Assembly (NCBI GenBank): GCA_018806915.1
Contig: JAGKQI010000081.1
Coordinates: 868,001 to 932,000 of the forward strand
Length of the DNA stretch: 64,000 nucleotides
Direction: 5' to 3'
From: Phytophthora colocasiae
Taxonomy: Eukaryota > Oomycota > Peronosporomycetes > Peronosporales > Peronosporaceae
Shown here: piece after piece, positions 20,601-33,617 of the stretch
How the letters are laid out: each line of letters opens with the position of its first letter
Numbering within the stretch: the first letter of the stretch is position 1
Position numbers and translations under genes: made by a program
The notes under the pieces: generated by a model
Databases searched by the model: none
What the model saw: the letters and a program-made list of their open reading frames with translations, nothing else
Told to the model about the DNA's origin: nothing

Positions 20601-23030
20601 GAAACTCCACCACGTAAATCCGAGCGGAAACCCGCCCAAGCACACCCTCGTCTAAGTCTTTTAAATGAGCAGCCAGCTTTTGCTGCCATACTCTCGCGAC
20701 GATGTCTGGGCGGTCTTGGGCGCTCTGGGTAGGATCGCGAATCTGCTCTTGGATCTCTTCCCACTTTGGATTGCAAGTCATCGTGTCGAAGATATCTGGC
20801 TTGCCGTACTCCCTAACGATTGCCATCGAGTCTTGGTACGATTGGTACATCTGACGCGGGCTCCCTGAGTGAGAAGACGGTAAGATTATCTTCTTCCCAA
20901 CCTGATTGAGGAAGTGCCTGTTTCGGGCTTGGTCGGGGTGAGCCAGCTCTCCAGTGTCACGATCATATTCCGCCAGAAGTCCTTCGCCATCGCCCAGGAT
21001 AGTCCTAGTCTCTTCCATAGCTTCGCTCAGGTACGCATCTCGCAGTCCATTGTACTGGTAAGCACGGATCTCCTTCTGGTGAGTTGCTATCCAGCGAAGT
21101 TCTTCTTGCTCGCATTTGGCTCTCTGGTCCACACAATACTGTTGGAAAAGGCGGCCCCTTTATGTAGAGCTGATCGGTCATCGTCCTTTTGGAAGAGTCG
21201 ATACGCGACGTGCTCACGTAGAGCCATAACGCGTTTGTTTCTGCGCACCACATCACCTTCGTACGTATCCGTATACGTCCACCCCAGTTCTCCATACGGA
21301 AGAAGTAGCGGGTACTGAAGGGGGTCGTAGTTGGCGTTTGTTTCAGAGACGCATGAGATTTCTGTCTTTTGTATATACCAAGAGATCGCGAGGCTGTGCG
21401 AGGTTGCCGTCTTCAATCATAGTGACGGCCACTTCAGAAACCGTCGGCAGATTTTCCGTTCGAGGTCTCGAAGGATTGTTTCTCAGACGGAACACCAAGT
21501 CGATTGGCTGCTGCATATCGCTTTGACGCACCATTTCGCCAAACGTGAGAAACTGCTGAGCGAACGGGTTGTACCTTTGCATCACCCGCTCGATGTCTAA
21601 CAAAGCCACAGGGTCCAGGTCTGCGAAAATCCCCATACGTCTCTCAGCTCGGCGCTCCATGTCCGGATCGACGATATATATCTGCGCAAACTTGGGCTGA
21701 GTCCTTTGGCCAGTTCGACGATCAATGTATGGCAACAAAGAACCCATGTAGTGGCCCATAGCACCTTGAATTCGGTAGGAGTATACGCCACGTTCACCCG
21801 CGACGCTGTTGTCCTGGTTGACGTTCTGAAACCTACCCGTGGTCGGGTTTGAAGCACCGATAGACGTAAAGGCAAACGCCTGGTTGTACGCCCGTATCTG
21901 CTTTCGAAAATTGGGGTCTCCGTAAAGCTGGAGAAGTTCGTCTGGAGCTGGGGCCAGAGGTGGTAGTCTGACTTTCCCTCGATACAGCAGGCAGACTCGC
22001 TTTCACCAGGCCACTTCCACGCGTTACAGTGACCGCACACCGTAGTGGAGTGCAGCCGGTGGCGTCTGGTGTCTTCATCAACATCTGGACCTGTGACCAT
22101 CGACGGGCAGAAATCTTCATGGTTTGCAAGTGCTTTTCGATGGCGAGTGATACGTCGACGTTCTCGAACACGCTCGCGCTCCTCTTCGCGCTCTTCCTCC
22201 GTTTGTAACGCCCTTCTAATGGCGTGACGCTCTCGGTCCCGTTCTCGCTCTGCCGCACGCTCCTCATCCGTCTGACGGGCAACGTCGGGATGCCTGGAAC
22301 CACAGCATTTGCTTCGCGCTCCTCCTTGCGTTCATTCTCGTCTTGCTGGGAACGACGAATGGCCCTTGTTTCTGGGTTTCGTTGTCGTTCGATGTCTCGG
22401 TCTTCTTGGGAAAGTTGGGAGCGTATTTGCGCTTGGCGCTCACTGGCAATATCAAGACCAATCTGACCCTGAAGGCCCCGTCGATTTAGCTGTTCAAGTC
22501 GGTTTCTTTCGCGATCTGCTACCACTTGTTCAGCACTTCGTTGAGCTCTCCGTTGCCGCTGGCGTTCGGCATCCCGTTGCCGCGTACGTTCGCGTTGGGA
22601 AGAGCTCATGTTTGCCCGCCGCAGCCTGGCTCTCTCTGCGTCACTCATCCTAAGCGCCGCAGCACTGGATGGATTCGTAGTGGGGGCCATGGTTGTTCCT
22701 GTCGGAGGAACCACCGGTGCATCTACAGGGGCTACAATGGGGTCGCCTGGAAACCGAAACGTTGTTTACCTGCTGACTGAGTAGTTCCACCTCGCGAAGC
22801 CCTCGAAAACGGTTGCGTGCCTGCTTCCTTCTGTTGATCCGTCGTCGCTTTGCAGTAGGCGATTCATTCTCTGCTGGAGTTGCGTTCACGCGCTCCGCTT
22901 CGTCTAAACGATGCTGCAGCTGTCCTCGACGGTCGTCTCTACACAGTAGACTGTTAGAAGACTTCCAACAGCACGAAACATTAATTTTACGTACCTATCC
23001 CGCTTCGTGCCGACTCCTGACTGGAGCCAT
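17673..23030 (-). pseudogene. Helitron Rep-helicase, copy 1, heavily frameshifted
   Basis: Reading right to left: a short first exon from the ATG at 23030, a charged N-terminal coiled-coil region, a Cys zinc cluster (CGHCNAWKW), the Rep domain with HUH motif (LPHAHIIVIL) and two-Tyr motif (YLYKYVYKG), then a PIF1-like helicase (17673-19778) that is open. The helicase shows GPGGTGKST (Walker A), WDEAP (Walker B), SGDFRQILP and the C-terminal ALSRVTARS. Rep nicks DNA and drives rolling-circle transposition; the helicase unwinds it. Compared with copies 2 and 3, indels break it near 19750, 19998, 20095, 21150, 21340, 21975, 22046, 22285, 22745 and 23013. It is the most damaged of the three; only the helicase half is continuous. 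Confidence 0.88.
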
Positions 23031-24133
23031 AGCCTTCCTCTCAAAAAGCATTAAGGAAGCAGCGTTAGACAACGGTCTAACACTGAATAATTGTATTTTA
23101 ACTGTAAACTAATTCTTGATAGGTGAATGGGAACATGCAGCGCATGCCGTTCTGCCCTGACACGGTAAGCAGCATGAAATGTCTCCATAACATGTGCCGG
23201 TCTCACACACGACCACTGGCCCAAGGCTGAGGTGGGTGGCCCGGCCAAGCCGGCTTTTATCGCCACATGGATCCACCCCAGGACCCCGGATTGGTATGAG
23301 GCTTCCCATGCCGCTGGCGGGCGAACATGGGCGTCTCAGGTCGGGGCTCCGAAGAGCAATAGAGAGGCAGAACTGGAGACAGGAACGGCGAAGGGTGGCC
23401 AGCTGCAACCTTTTATCCCAAAAATGGGAAGGTCATGGATTTGGGCGCAAAAGCTACAGTACCCAAATTTCAATTTTCACCAAAGTACCCGCAGGGATGG
23501 CTTACTTGCTTAAATGGGCAATATTGTAGATTCGGAGTGGACTGCCCGGCGTCTGTGCGCTCGAGAGGGGTCTCGGTCAGAATGGCCGTGGCGTGGCACC
23601 CACTGCAACCCTCCCTCAAGCCCCGCAGAGGATCTGTCAGAGTCCTCCGCAGGCTCCAGCCCACCCTTAATTTTGTACACACCAGCTCCCAGTTGCCCCA
23701 ATGTGGTACCAGTTCTCCCACAAGGCGGAACACCCGACACCGTAAAGATTTGATAGCTGTATTATGTTTATATGGGTACTTACCGAGTATTCCTAGGCTG
23801 GCTGCGCCGCTCGATCACTCCTGTCCTCGCTAGCCGCCGCGCCGTTCGCGTAATGTCCTCTGTCGCTGCTGACGCCGTTTGCGTTTTGGAATGAAAGAAT
23901 TCTAGATTTAAATCGACCAATCAGAGGCCATTGAGAGGGTTATCATTAGTGGGCTATATTTGTAATTTTGGCATTCCTGAGAGCAGTCTGGAACATAGGG
24001 ATAGGCTACACCATGGGAAAATACAGTATAGAACACGTACATGTACAAAATGGAGAGACAGGTAGCTACGCAGGTTTATGCGCTACGACGTTGAACAGAC
24101 ACACAGACACGGCACTAGCCTAGAGGGCAGAGA

Positions 24134-26927
24134 CTAGCCGAGTGCCGCCCGCTTTTGCGGGCGGTTTGTATGTGTTTGGGTGAAGCCCGTGGTGCTCACT
24201 GTTCCAGTTCGCCCCACTACTATCCATCGGTGCCACACCTTCGGCGCGCGCCAGTTGGCCGAGGTGCTACCTTCGCTTCGCTCGGTAGGATGTATTTTAG
24301 CCAATCACCAGTGGGGGCTGCGAGCTCGCGAGCTCGCAGCTACTATTTCGTACTTATCGAAGCAATTTTAGCCGAGTGCCGCCCGCTTTTGCGGGCGGTT
24401 TGTATGTGTTTGGTTGAAACCCGTGGGGCTCACTGTTCCAGTTCGCCCCACTACTCACCATCGGCGCCACACCTTCGGCGCGCGCCAGTTGGCCGAGGTG
24501 CTACCTTCGCTTCGCTCGGTAGGATGTATTTTAGCCAATCACCGGTCTGTAAAGCGGGGCAGCTCAGCATTTTAATCGTACTTAGCTTCATTTTGTCCAA
24601 TGAAAATTTTGTGGCCGAGTGTGCGGACCAATCAGAGGCCATTGAGAGGGTTATCATTAGTGGGCTATATTTGTAATTTTGGCATTCCTGAGAGCAGTCT
24701 GGAACATAGGGATAGGCTACACCATGGGAAAATACAGTATAGAACACGTACATGTACAAAATGGAGAGACAGGTAGCTACGCAGGTTTATGCGCTACGAC
24801 GTTGAACAGACACACAGACACGGCACTAGCCTAGAGGGCAGAGACTAGCCGAGTGCCGCCCGCTTTTGCGGGCGGTTTGTATGTGTTTGGGTGAAGCCCG
24901 TGGTGCTCACTGTTCCAGTTCGCCCCACTACTATCCATCGGTGCCACACCTTCGGCGCGCGCCAGTTGGCCGAGGTGCTACCTTCGCTTCGCTCGGTAGG
25001 ATGTATTTTAGCCAATCACCAGTGGGGGCTGCGAGCTCGCGAGCTCGCAGCTACTATTTCTGCGTACTTATCGAAGCAATTTTAGCCGAGTGCCGCCCGC
25101 TTTGCGGGCGGTTTTGTATGTGTTTGGTTGAAACCCGTGGGGCTCACTGTTCCAGTTCGCCCCACTACTCACCATCGGCGCCACACCTTCGGCGCGCGCC
25201 AGTTGGCCGAGGTGCTACCTTCGCTTCGCTCGGTAGGATGTATTTTAGCCAATCACCGGTCTGTAAAGCGGGGCAGCTCAGCATTTTAATCGTACTTAGC
25301 TTCATTTTGTCCAATGAAAATTTTGTGGCCGAGTGTGCGGACCAATCAGAGGCCATTGAGAGGGTTATCATTAGTGGGCTATATTTGTAATTTTGGCATT
25401 CCTGAGAGCAGTCTGGAACATAGGGATAGGCTACACCATGGGAAAATACAGTATAGAATACGTACATGTACAAAATGGAGAGACAGGTAGCTACGCAGGT
25501 TTATGCGCTAAGACGTTGAACAGACACACAGACACGGCACTAGCCTAGAGGGCAGAGACTAGCCGAGTGCCGCCCGCTTTTGCGGGCGGTTTGTATGTGT
25601 TTGGGTGAAGCCCGTGGTGCTCACTGTTCCAGTTCGCCCCACTACTCACCATCGGCGCCACACCTTCGGCGCGCGCCAGTTGGCCGAGGTGCTACCTTCG
25701 CTTCGCTCGGTAGGATGTATTTTAGCCAATCACCAGTGGGGCTGCGAGCTCGCGAGCTCGCAGCTACTATTTCGTACTTATCGAAGCAATTTTAGTTGAG
25801 TGCCGCCCGCTTTTGCGGGCGGTTTGTATGTGTTTGGTTGAAACCCGTGGGGCTCACTGTTCCAGTTCGCCCCACTACCACCATCGGCGCCACACCTTCG
25901 GCGCGCGCCAGTTGGCCGAGGTGCTACCTTCGCTTCGCTCGGTAGGATGTATTTTAGCCAATCACCGGTCTGTAAAGCGGGGCAGCTCAGCATTTTAATC
26001 GTACTTAGCTTCATTTTGTCCAATGAAAATTTTGTGGCCGAGTGTGCGGACCAATCAGAGGCCATTGAGAGGGTTATCATTAGTGGGCTATATTTGTAAT
26101 TTTGGCATTCCTGAGAGCAGTCTGGAACATAGGGATAGGCTACACCATGGGAAAATACAGTATAGAATACGTACATGTACAAAATGGAGAGACAGGTAGC
26201 TACGCAGGTTTATGCGCTAAGACGTTGAACAGACACACAGACACGGCACTAGCCTAGAGGGCAGAGACTAGCCGAGTGCCGCCCGCTTTTGCGGGCGGTT
26301 TGTATGTGTTTGGTCGAAACCCGTGGGGCTCACTGTTCCAGTTCGCCCCACTACTCACCATCGGCGCCACACCTTCGGCGCGCGCCATTTTAGCCAATCA
26401 CCAGTGGGGGCTGCGAGCTCGCAGCTATTATTTCGTACTTATCGAAGCAATTTTAGCCGAGTGGCGCCCGCTTTTGCGGGCGGTTTGTATGTGTTTGGTT
26501 GAAACCCGTGGGGCTCACTGTTCCAGTTCGCCCCACTACTCACCATCGGCGCCACACCTTCGGCGCGCGCCGGTTGGCCGAGGTACCTTCGCTTCGCTCG
26601 GTAGGATGCATTTTAGCCAATCACCGGTCTGTAAAGCGGGGCAGCTCAGCATTTTAATCGTACTTAGCTTACTTTTGTCCAATTAAATATTTTGTGGCTG
26701 GGTGTGCGGACCAATCAGAGGCCATTGAGAGGGTTATCATTAGTGGGCTATATTTGTAATTTCGGCATTCCTGAGAGCAGTCTAGACCATAGGGATAGGC
26801 TACACCATGGGAAAATACAGTATAGAATACGTACATGTACGAAATGGAGAGACAGGTAGCTACGCAGGTTTATGCGCTACGACGTTGAACAGACACACAG
26901 ACACGGCACTAGCCTAGAGGGCAGAGA
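24134..26927 (-). repeat. tandem array of four short Helitron units
   Basis: Four units of 711 (24134-24844), 714 (24845-25558), 709 (25559-26267) and 660 bp (26268-26927), each joined at CTAG/TCTC. Each unit has, minus strand 5' to 3', a 5' end shared with the long Helitrons, a central AT-richer part and two hairpin-bearing sub-repeats of about 235 bp. Three units contain a perfect palindrome of up to 24 bp built on gagctcgcgagctc (24317-24340 in the first); the 660-bp unit has a 16-bp version. Frames that appear open on both strands are by-products of the repeats. Confidence 0.85.
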
Positions 26928-27135
26928 CTGTTGAGTGCCGAGGCTGCCGCTTTGCGGGCGGTGTGTATGTGTTAGGCCCCAACCCGTAGTGCTCGCTGTT
27001 CCAGCTCGCCCTACTACTCTGTAGCCCCTGCCCTCGCTTCGCTCGGAGGGGACAAAACATACACAGTGTTTCATATGCACAGTGAACATGTATTTGTTGT
27101 TATGAAAAATGCAGTGATCTCCTTCTTCCTCTTGC

Positions 27136-30100
27136 TTACATCTCGAATATCTGTCGGTAAACAATATTCTGTGTGTACACTCCATCGGCGTCCACCTGGT
27201 CAGGATACTCGATCATCACCTTGAGTCTCGACCGCGCTGTCACTCTCCGATAACGCCACGTACAGCTGTCCGTGTGAGAAGCAAGGAGTCGCCAAGTATA
27301 GTCCGAGATTTTGTACCGTTTGTCCTTGGGCCTTGTTGATTGTCATCGCAAACGCTGGTTGCACTGGGAACTGCTTACGACGTAGACGGAAGGGGAACTC
27401 ACGCGTGTCCCCGTCACTGAGGAACACAATCCGCGGAATGAACACATGCTGGCCGTGGCGTTCCCCTGTCATGATGGTCGCATGGATCACGTGAGGTTTC
27501 AGCTCCACAACACGGAGGCGCGTTCCGTTGCACAGTCCAAGATTGGGATTCAGGTTGCGCATCATCATGATCGGCGCACCCTTCTTCAGAGTTAGTTTGT
27601 GCGGCGGGATTCCGTTCATATTCACTGAATGCAGGAGTTCAGGCTCAAAGTAATCAGCGTCACCGTCATTATCCACTGAATCGTTGGACAAATACTCCTG
27701 GGCGTCACCTTCCAGCTTCTGAGAAACAGCTTCGTTGATACGCTGCACGATCATGTTCGTAGTCGTCAATATCGTTCGGTTGGCAAAGTACTCATCCGTG
27801 GCGATCTCAGGGTTATTAATGTCTGCATACATCTCGTCAATGATGCGTCGCATGCCTCTGGGAGTGGTGCCAGGCCGAACCTCTTCATCTTCTTCTTCCG
27901 GCTCTTCCTCCGGTTCGCTCTCAATCAACATGTCGTTCGGGATCTTGATGAAATCTGGTCCAAGTCCAGCATTCACTTGGTGCCTTCCTTCGCCCACTTG
28001 AAGGAGAAACTCAGAGAATGCTGCCAGTTCTTCCGCTGTCGTTTCATTCGCAGCCGACCTCACACGCATGTTCTCCGTAAGATGAACTTGTTCGAATTTG
28101 CTCCACAACTCCGAAGACTTTAGACACGCGTCGATGGTATCGGCAGGCGTTCCCTGCAGTACCACTGGTAGAATTTGTCTGAAATCTCCTGAAAGGACGA
28201 CCACTTTCCCGCCAAATGGTTCATCGAGGTCCAAGATATCCCGTAGCGAACGGTCCACAGCCTCAAAAGCGTGACGATGGGCCATCGGAGCCTCGTCCCA
28301 GATAATTAAACTGGCCATCTTGATAAGTTCCTTCAGGGCGGAGTTCTTATTGATCGCACACGTAGACTCCGCATTCAGCTTTAGCGGGATTCGAAAAGTA
28401 GAATGTGCAGTGCGACCACCCATTAGTAGAAGTGCGGCAATTCCACTCGAAGCTACCACAATGGCAATTTTCCCAGACAAACGAACTTTTGCCAGGATGT
28501 GCTTGAGCAAGGTTGATTTTCCAGTACCACCAGGTCCATCCAGAAAAAATAACTTGTTGCCTTCTGAAGATCCGTCGACAGCCGCCATGACTTTCGCGTA
28601 GATTGCTTGTTGACCTTCATTAAGTCCATCCTCATGCTCCACAATTTCTTGAAGCATGTGATAGTCATACGCCATGGTCTCGCGGTCAATCAAACTGTTG
28701 TTGGTCTGGCGTGCGTCTCGAAGAAGCAGATCAGGGAAATCGGCAAGTTGTGGAAGGTCAAACTCATGTACCGCTTTCCCACTCACTTGAAGCAACTCGT
28801 TCAGACTCTTGAGCGTGTTAAACATCACCACGTCGTCCCTCGCCTGACCTTCCATGGCGCGGAATCGACGGTGGAAATCCTCAGACAATGCTCCGTAGTA
28901 ATTATCCCATAGCTGACGCACCTGCCCAACCTGAGAGTATACTAACAGCGTAGCAAATAGCTGACGCAGTTGATACGCCATCTGGAACGTCGCGGCTTCC
29001 TCCATACAGGCTGCCCACTCCTCATCATTCTCGAGATATCCTAGACGTAACGCGGCATCCTTATACGATCCACATACGACGTTATCCACAGTCCGGATAT
29101 CCTGGAAAGAAGTAGGTCCTTTGCGATGGCATAGCAAGACGCGTAAGTAGAACCTCTCCTCATCTCGCGGAGACACGTGAATCATTCGTCCTAGTGCAGC
29201 TTGATACTTTTTGCGGCGGACCCATATCTTGTGTTTGTCCCATCTAAAGTACTTCGGCACATCCTGATACACAATTGTCTTGGCTACCTGGTCTTCGGGC
29301 GCTCTACTCGCACATATGTCGAAGAAGGCAGTAAGCTTCGTGCGCTCACTACGATCCATGACGCGTTCCGGATCTTCGGTCTCGCGGAATACCACCATCT
29401 GCTCACCTTCGAGGTGTACCGTGAGCTGGAAAACCGCATGGGACTTCCCTTGCACTATTACGCGTGCCCGAGGAGACGCATACACGCCTCAATGGGAGAG
29501 ATGTACCTCGCGCTTAAGTATCGGATGATCTCGTTGGGTTCCTGTCTGTCGATATTACCTTCGTCTTGCACCGTCTCCACTGTAATCACAGCTCTGTCGG
29601 ATCCCTTGTACACGTACTTGTAGAGATACTTCACCACTGACAGTGCTGTGCAGATTTCAATGTTGATGTGGCAGTTGTACTTGTATGAAAAGTATGGGTT
29701 GTATGGCACCACCCACTGATTCAGCGTAGCATTGTCGTACCGTCTTCCATTGAATGTAAAAAATCCTTCCGATCGTCGTCGGCGTCTGTACTGCGGGAAA
29801 CCGTCTTCGCTCACCCGCGTTGTCTCCACGAACGGTTTCGGGTAGCCCTTTGTACACTTGCCATCCTTCATACAGACACACGATGGATTCGCCGCGCCAC
29901 AGGGCCCGTGCATCATATTCGTCATGACCGTTTCATAAAGGCCGGGGTTGGTGTCATGATCCGGTACTTCCGCCGACACAATCTTGTCAATAATCTGCCT
30001 CGTGCGTGGCTTGTCCTCGTCCGCCAAGATGACAATGATGTGCGCATGAGGAAGTCCACGCTTTTGAAACTCCACCACGTAAATCCGAGCGGAAACCCGC

Positions 30101-32498
30101 CCAAGCACACCCTCGTCTAAGTCTTTTAAATGAGCAGCCAGCTTTTGCTGCCATACTCTCGCGACGATGTCTGGGCGGTCTTGGGCGCTCTGGGTAGGAT
30201 CGCGAATCTGCTCTTGGATCTCTTCCCACTTTGGATTGCAAGTCATCGTGTCGAAGATATCTGGCTTGCCGTACTCCCTAACGATTGCCATCGAGTCTTG
30301 GTACGATTGGTACATCTGACGCGGGCTCCCTGAGTGAGAAGACGGTAAGATTATCTTCTTCCCAACCTGATTGAGGAAGTGCCTGTTTCGGGCTTGGTCG
30401 GGGTGAGCCAGCTCTCCAGTGTCACGATCATATTCCGCCAGAAGTCCTTCGCCATCGCCCAGGATAGTCCTAGTCTCTTCCATAGCTTCGCTCAGGTACG
30501 CATCTCGCAGTCCATTGTACTGGTAAGCACGGATCTCCTTCTGGTGAGTTGCTATCCAGCGAAGTTCTTCTTGCTCGCATTTGGCTCTCTGGTCCACACA
30601 ATACTGTTGGAAAAGGCGCCCCCCTTTATGTAGAGCTGATCGGTCATCGTCCTTTTGGAAGAGTCGATACGCGACGTGCTCACGTAGAGCCATAGCGCGT
30701 TTGTTTCTGCGCACCACATCACCTTCGTACGTATCCGTATACGTCCACCCCAGTTCTCCATACGGAAGAAGTAGCGGGTACTGAAGGGGGTCGTAGTTGG
30801 CGTTTGTTTCCCAGAGACGCATGAGATTTCTGTCTTTTGTATATACCAAGAGATCGCGAGGCTGTGCGAGGTTGCCGTCTTCAATCATAGTGACGGCCAC
30901 TTCAGAAACCGTCGGCAGATTTTCCGTTCGAGGTCTCGAAGGATTGTTTCTCAGACGGAACACCAAGTCGATTGGCTGCTGCATATCGCTTTGACGCACC
31001 ATTTCGCCAAACGTGAGAAACTGCTGAGCGAACGGGTTGTACCTTTGCATCACCCGCTCGATGTCTAACAAAGCCACAGGGTCCAGGTCTGCGAAAATCC
31101 CCATACGTCTCTCAGCTCGGCGCTCCATGTCCGGATCGACGATATATATCTGCGCAAACTTGGGCTGAGTCCTTTGGCCAGTTCGACGATCAATGTATGG
31201 CAACAACGAACCCATATAGTGGCCCATAGCACCTTGAATTCGGTAGGAGTATACGCCACGTTCACCCGCGACGCTGTTGTCCTGGTTGACGTTCTGAAAC
31301 CTACCCGTGGTCGGGTTTGAAGCACCGATAGACGTAAAGGCAAACGCCTGGTTGTACGCCCGTATCTGCTTTCGAAAATTGGGGTCTCCGTAAAGCTGGA
31401 GAAGTTCGTCTGGAGCTGGGGCCAGAGGTGGTAGTCTGACTTTCCCCTCGATACAGCAGGCAGACTCGCTTTCACCAGGCCACTTCCACGCGTTACAGTG
31501 ACCGCACACCGTAGTGGGAGGCAGCCGGTGGCGTCTGGTGTCTTCATCAACATCTGGACCTGTGACCATCGACGGGCAGAAATCTTCATGGTTTGCAAGT
31601 GCTTTTCGATGGCGAGTGATACGTCGACGTTCTCGAACACGCTCGCGCTCCTCTTCGCGCTCTTCCTCCGTTTGTAACGCCCTTCTAATGGCGTGACGCT
31701 CTCGGTCCCGTTCTCGCTCTGCCGCACGCTCCTCATCCGTCTGACGGGCACGTCGGGATGCCTGAACCACAGCATTTGCTTCGCGCTCCTCCTTGCGTTC
31801 ATTCTCGTCTTGCTGGGAACGACGAATGGCCCTTGTTTCTGGGTTTCGTTGTCGTTCGATGTCTCGGTCTTCTTGGGAAAGTTGGGAGCGTATTTGCGCT
31901 TGGCGCTCACTGGCAATATCAAGACCAATCTGACCCTGAAGGCCCCGTCGATTTAGCTGTTCAAGTCGGTTTCTTTCGCGATCTGCTACCACTTGTTCAG
32001 CACTTCGTTGAGCTCTCCGTTGCCGCTGGCGTTCGGCATCCCGTTGCCGCGTACGTTCGCGTTGGGAAGAGCTCATGTTTGCCCGCCGCAGCCTGGCTCT
32101 CTCTGCGTCACTCATCCTAAGCGCCGCAGCACTGGATGGATTCGTAGTGGGGGCCATGGTTGTTCCTGTCGGAGGAACCACCGGTGCATCTACAGGGGCT
32201 ACAATGGGGTCGCCTGAAACCGAAACGTTGTTTACCTGCTGACTGAGTAGTTCCAATTCTCGCGAAGCCCTCGAAAAACGGTTGCGTGCCTGCTTCCTTC
32301 TGTTGATCCGTCGTCGCTTTGCAGTAGGCGATTCATTCTCTGCTGGAGTTGCGTTCACGCGCTCCGCTTCGTCTAAACGATGCTGCAGCTGTCCTCGACG
32401 GTCGTCTCTACACAGTAGACTGTTAGAAGACTTCCAACAGCACGAAACATTAATTTTACGTACCTATCCCGCTTCGTGCCGACCCTGACTGGAGCCAT
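27136..32498 (-). pseudogene. Helitron Rep-helicase, copy 2, nearly intact
   Basis: Two long frames cover the protein: Rep (29458-32358 plus upstream codons and first exon) of over 966 residues and helicase (27200-29485, 761 residues). Rep has the zinc cluster CGHCNAWKW, the HUH box at 30040-30048 (His-Ala-His) and the double-Tyr motif near 29602-29630. The helicase Walker A lies near 28511-28537. Only two breaks separate it from a full frame: an extra-base difference near 29455-29470, where copy 3 is shorter and in frame, and one extra C near 27246 that replaces the last 40 residues. The true start is probably the ATG at 32498, joined by a 44-nt intron. Rolling-circle transposase in the nucleus. 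Confidence 0.9.
32420..32463 (-). other. predicted 44-nt intron in Helitron Rep
   Basis: Minus strand: donor GTACGT, acceptor TTCTAACAG with a built-in CTAAC branch point. Splicing joins the ATG exon (32498-32464) in frame to the Rep frame, which otherwise has no ATG before an in-frame stop. The same intron is present in copies 1 and 3, but copy 1 has an extra base in its first exon. Confidence 0.55.
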
Positions 32499-33617
32499 AG
32501 CCTTCCCTCTCAAAAAAGCACAAAGGAAGCAGCGTTAGACAACGGTCTAACACTGAATAATTGTATTTTAACTGTAAACTAATTCTTGATAGGTGAATGG
32601 GAACATGCAGCGCATGCCGTTCTGCCCCTGACACGGTAAGCAGCATGAAATGTCTCCATAACATGTGCCGGTCTCACACACGACCACTGGCCCAAGGCTG
32701 AGGTGGGTGGCCCGGCCAAGCCGGCTTTTATCGCCACATGGATCCACCCCAGGACCCCGGATTGGTATGAGGCTTCCCATGCCGCTGGCGGGCGAACATG
32801 GGCGTCTCAGGGTCGGGGCTCCGAAGAGCAATAGAGAGGCAGAACTGAGACAGGAACGGCGAAGGGTGGCCAGCTGCAACCTTTTTATCCCAAAAAATGG
32901 GAAGGTCATGGATTTGGGCGCAAAAGCTACAGTACCCAAATTTCAATTTTCACCAAAGTACCCGCAGGGATGGCTTACTTGCTTAAATGGGCAATATTGT
33001 AGATTCGGAGTGGACTGCCCGGCGTCTGTGCGCTCGAGAGGGGTCTCGGTCAGAATGGCCGTGGCGTGGCACCCACTGCAACCCTCCCTCAAGCCCCGCA
33101 GAGGACCTGTCAGAGTCCTCCGCAGGCTCCAGCCCACCCTTAATTTTGTACACACCAGCTCCCAGTTGCCCCAATGTGGTACCAGTTCTCCCACAAGGCG
33201 GAACACCCGACACCGTAAAGATTTGATAGCTGTATTATGTTTATATGGGTACTTACCGAGTATTCCTAGGCTGGCTGCGCCGCTCGATCACTCCTGTCCT
33301 CGCTAGCCGCCGCGCCGTTCGCGTAATGTCCTCTGTCGCTGCTGACGCCGTTTGCGTTTTGGAATGAAAGAATTCTAGATTTAAATCGACCAATCAGAGG
33401 CCATAGAGAGGGTTATCATTAGTGGGCTATATTTGTAATTTTGGCATTCCTGAGAGCAGTCTAGAAGAAAGGGATAGGCTACACCATGGGAAAATACAGT
33501 ATAGAATACGTACATGTACCAAATGGAGAGACAGGTAGCTACGCAGGTTTATGCGCTACGACGTTGAACAGACACACAACGGACACACAGACGCCGCACT
33601 AGCCTAGAGAGTAGAGA

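Larger units (their letters stand above)
17469..24133 (-). mobile_element. Helitron copy 1 (6,665 bp)
   Basis: Minus-strand element. The 5' TC end is at 24133 and the 3' CTAG end at 17472-17469, preceded by an 8-bp-stem hairpin at 17480-17498. About 215 bp at the 5' end (23917-24133) are shared with the short units. It encodes a single Rep-helicase frame that is much damaged here. Between the Rep start (23030) and the 5' end lies a leader of about 1.1 kb without supported genes. Confidence 0.85.
26928..33617 (-). mobile_element. Helitron copy 2 (6,690 bp)
   Basis: 5' end at 33617, 3' end at 26928. Its 3' terminus is altered: the CTAG of other copies is replaced (minus strand ...CACTCAACAG) and the hairpin stem is damaged by a small change near 26938-26950. 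The 5' end and Rep leader match copies 1 and 3. It carries the best-preserved Rep of the three. Confidence 0.85.

Noticed and set aside
20443..21600. Plus-strand frames inside Helitron Rep regions
   Set aside because: Antisense shadows repeated identically in all three copies.
32665..33306. Plus-strand frame of about 213 codons in the Helitron 5' leader (similar in copies 1 and 3)
   Set aside because: Antisense to the Rep leader, frame not preserved among the three copies, no domain; best seen as non-coding leader.
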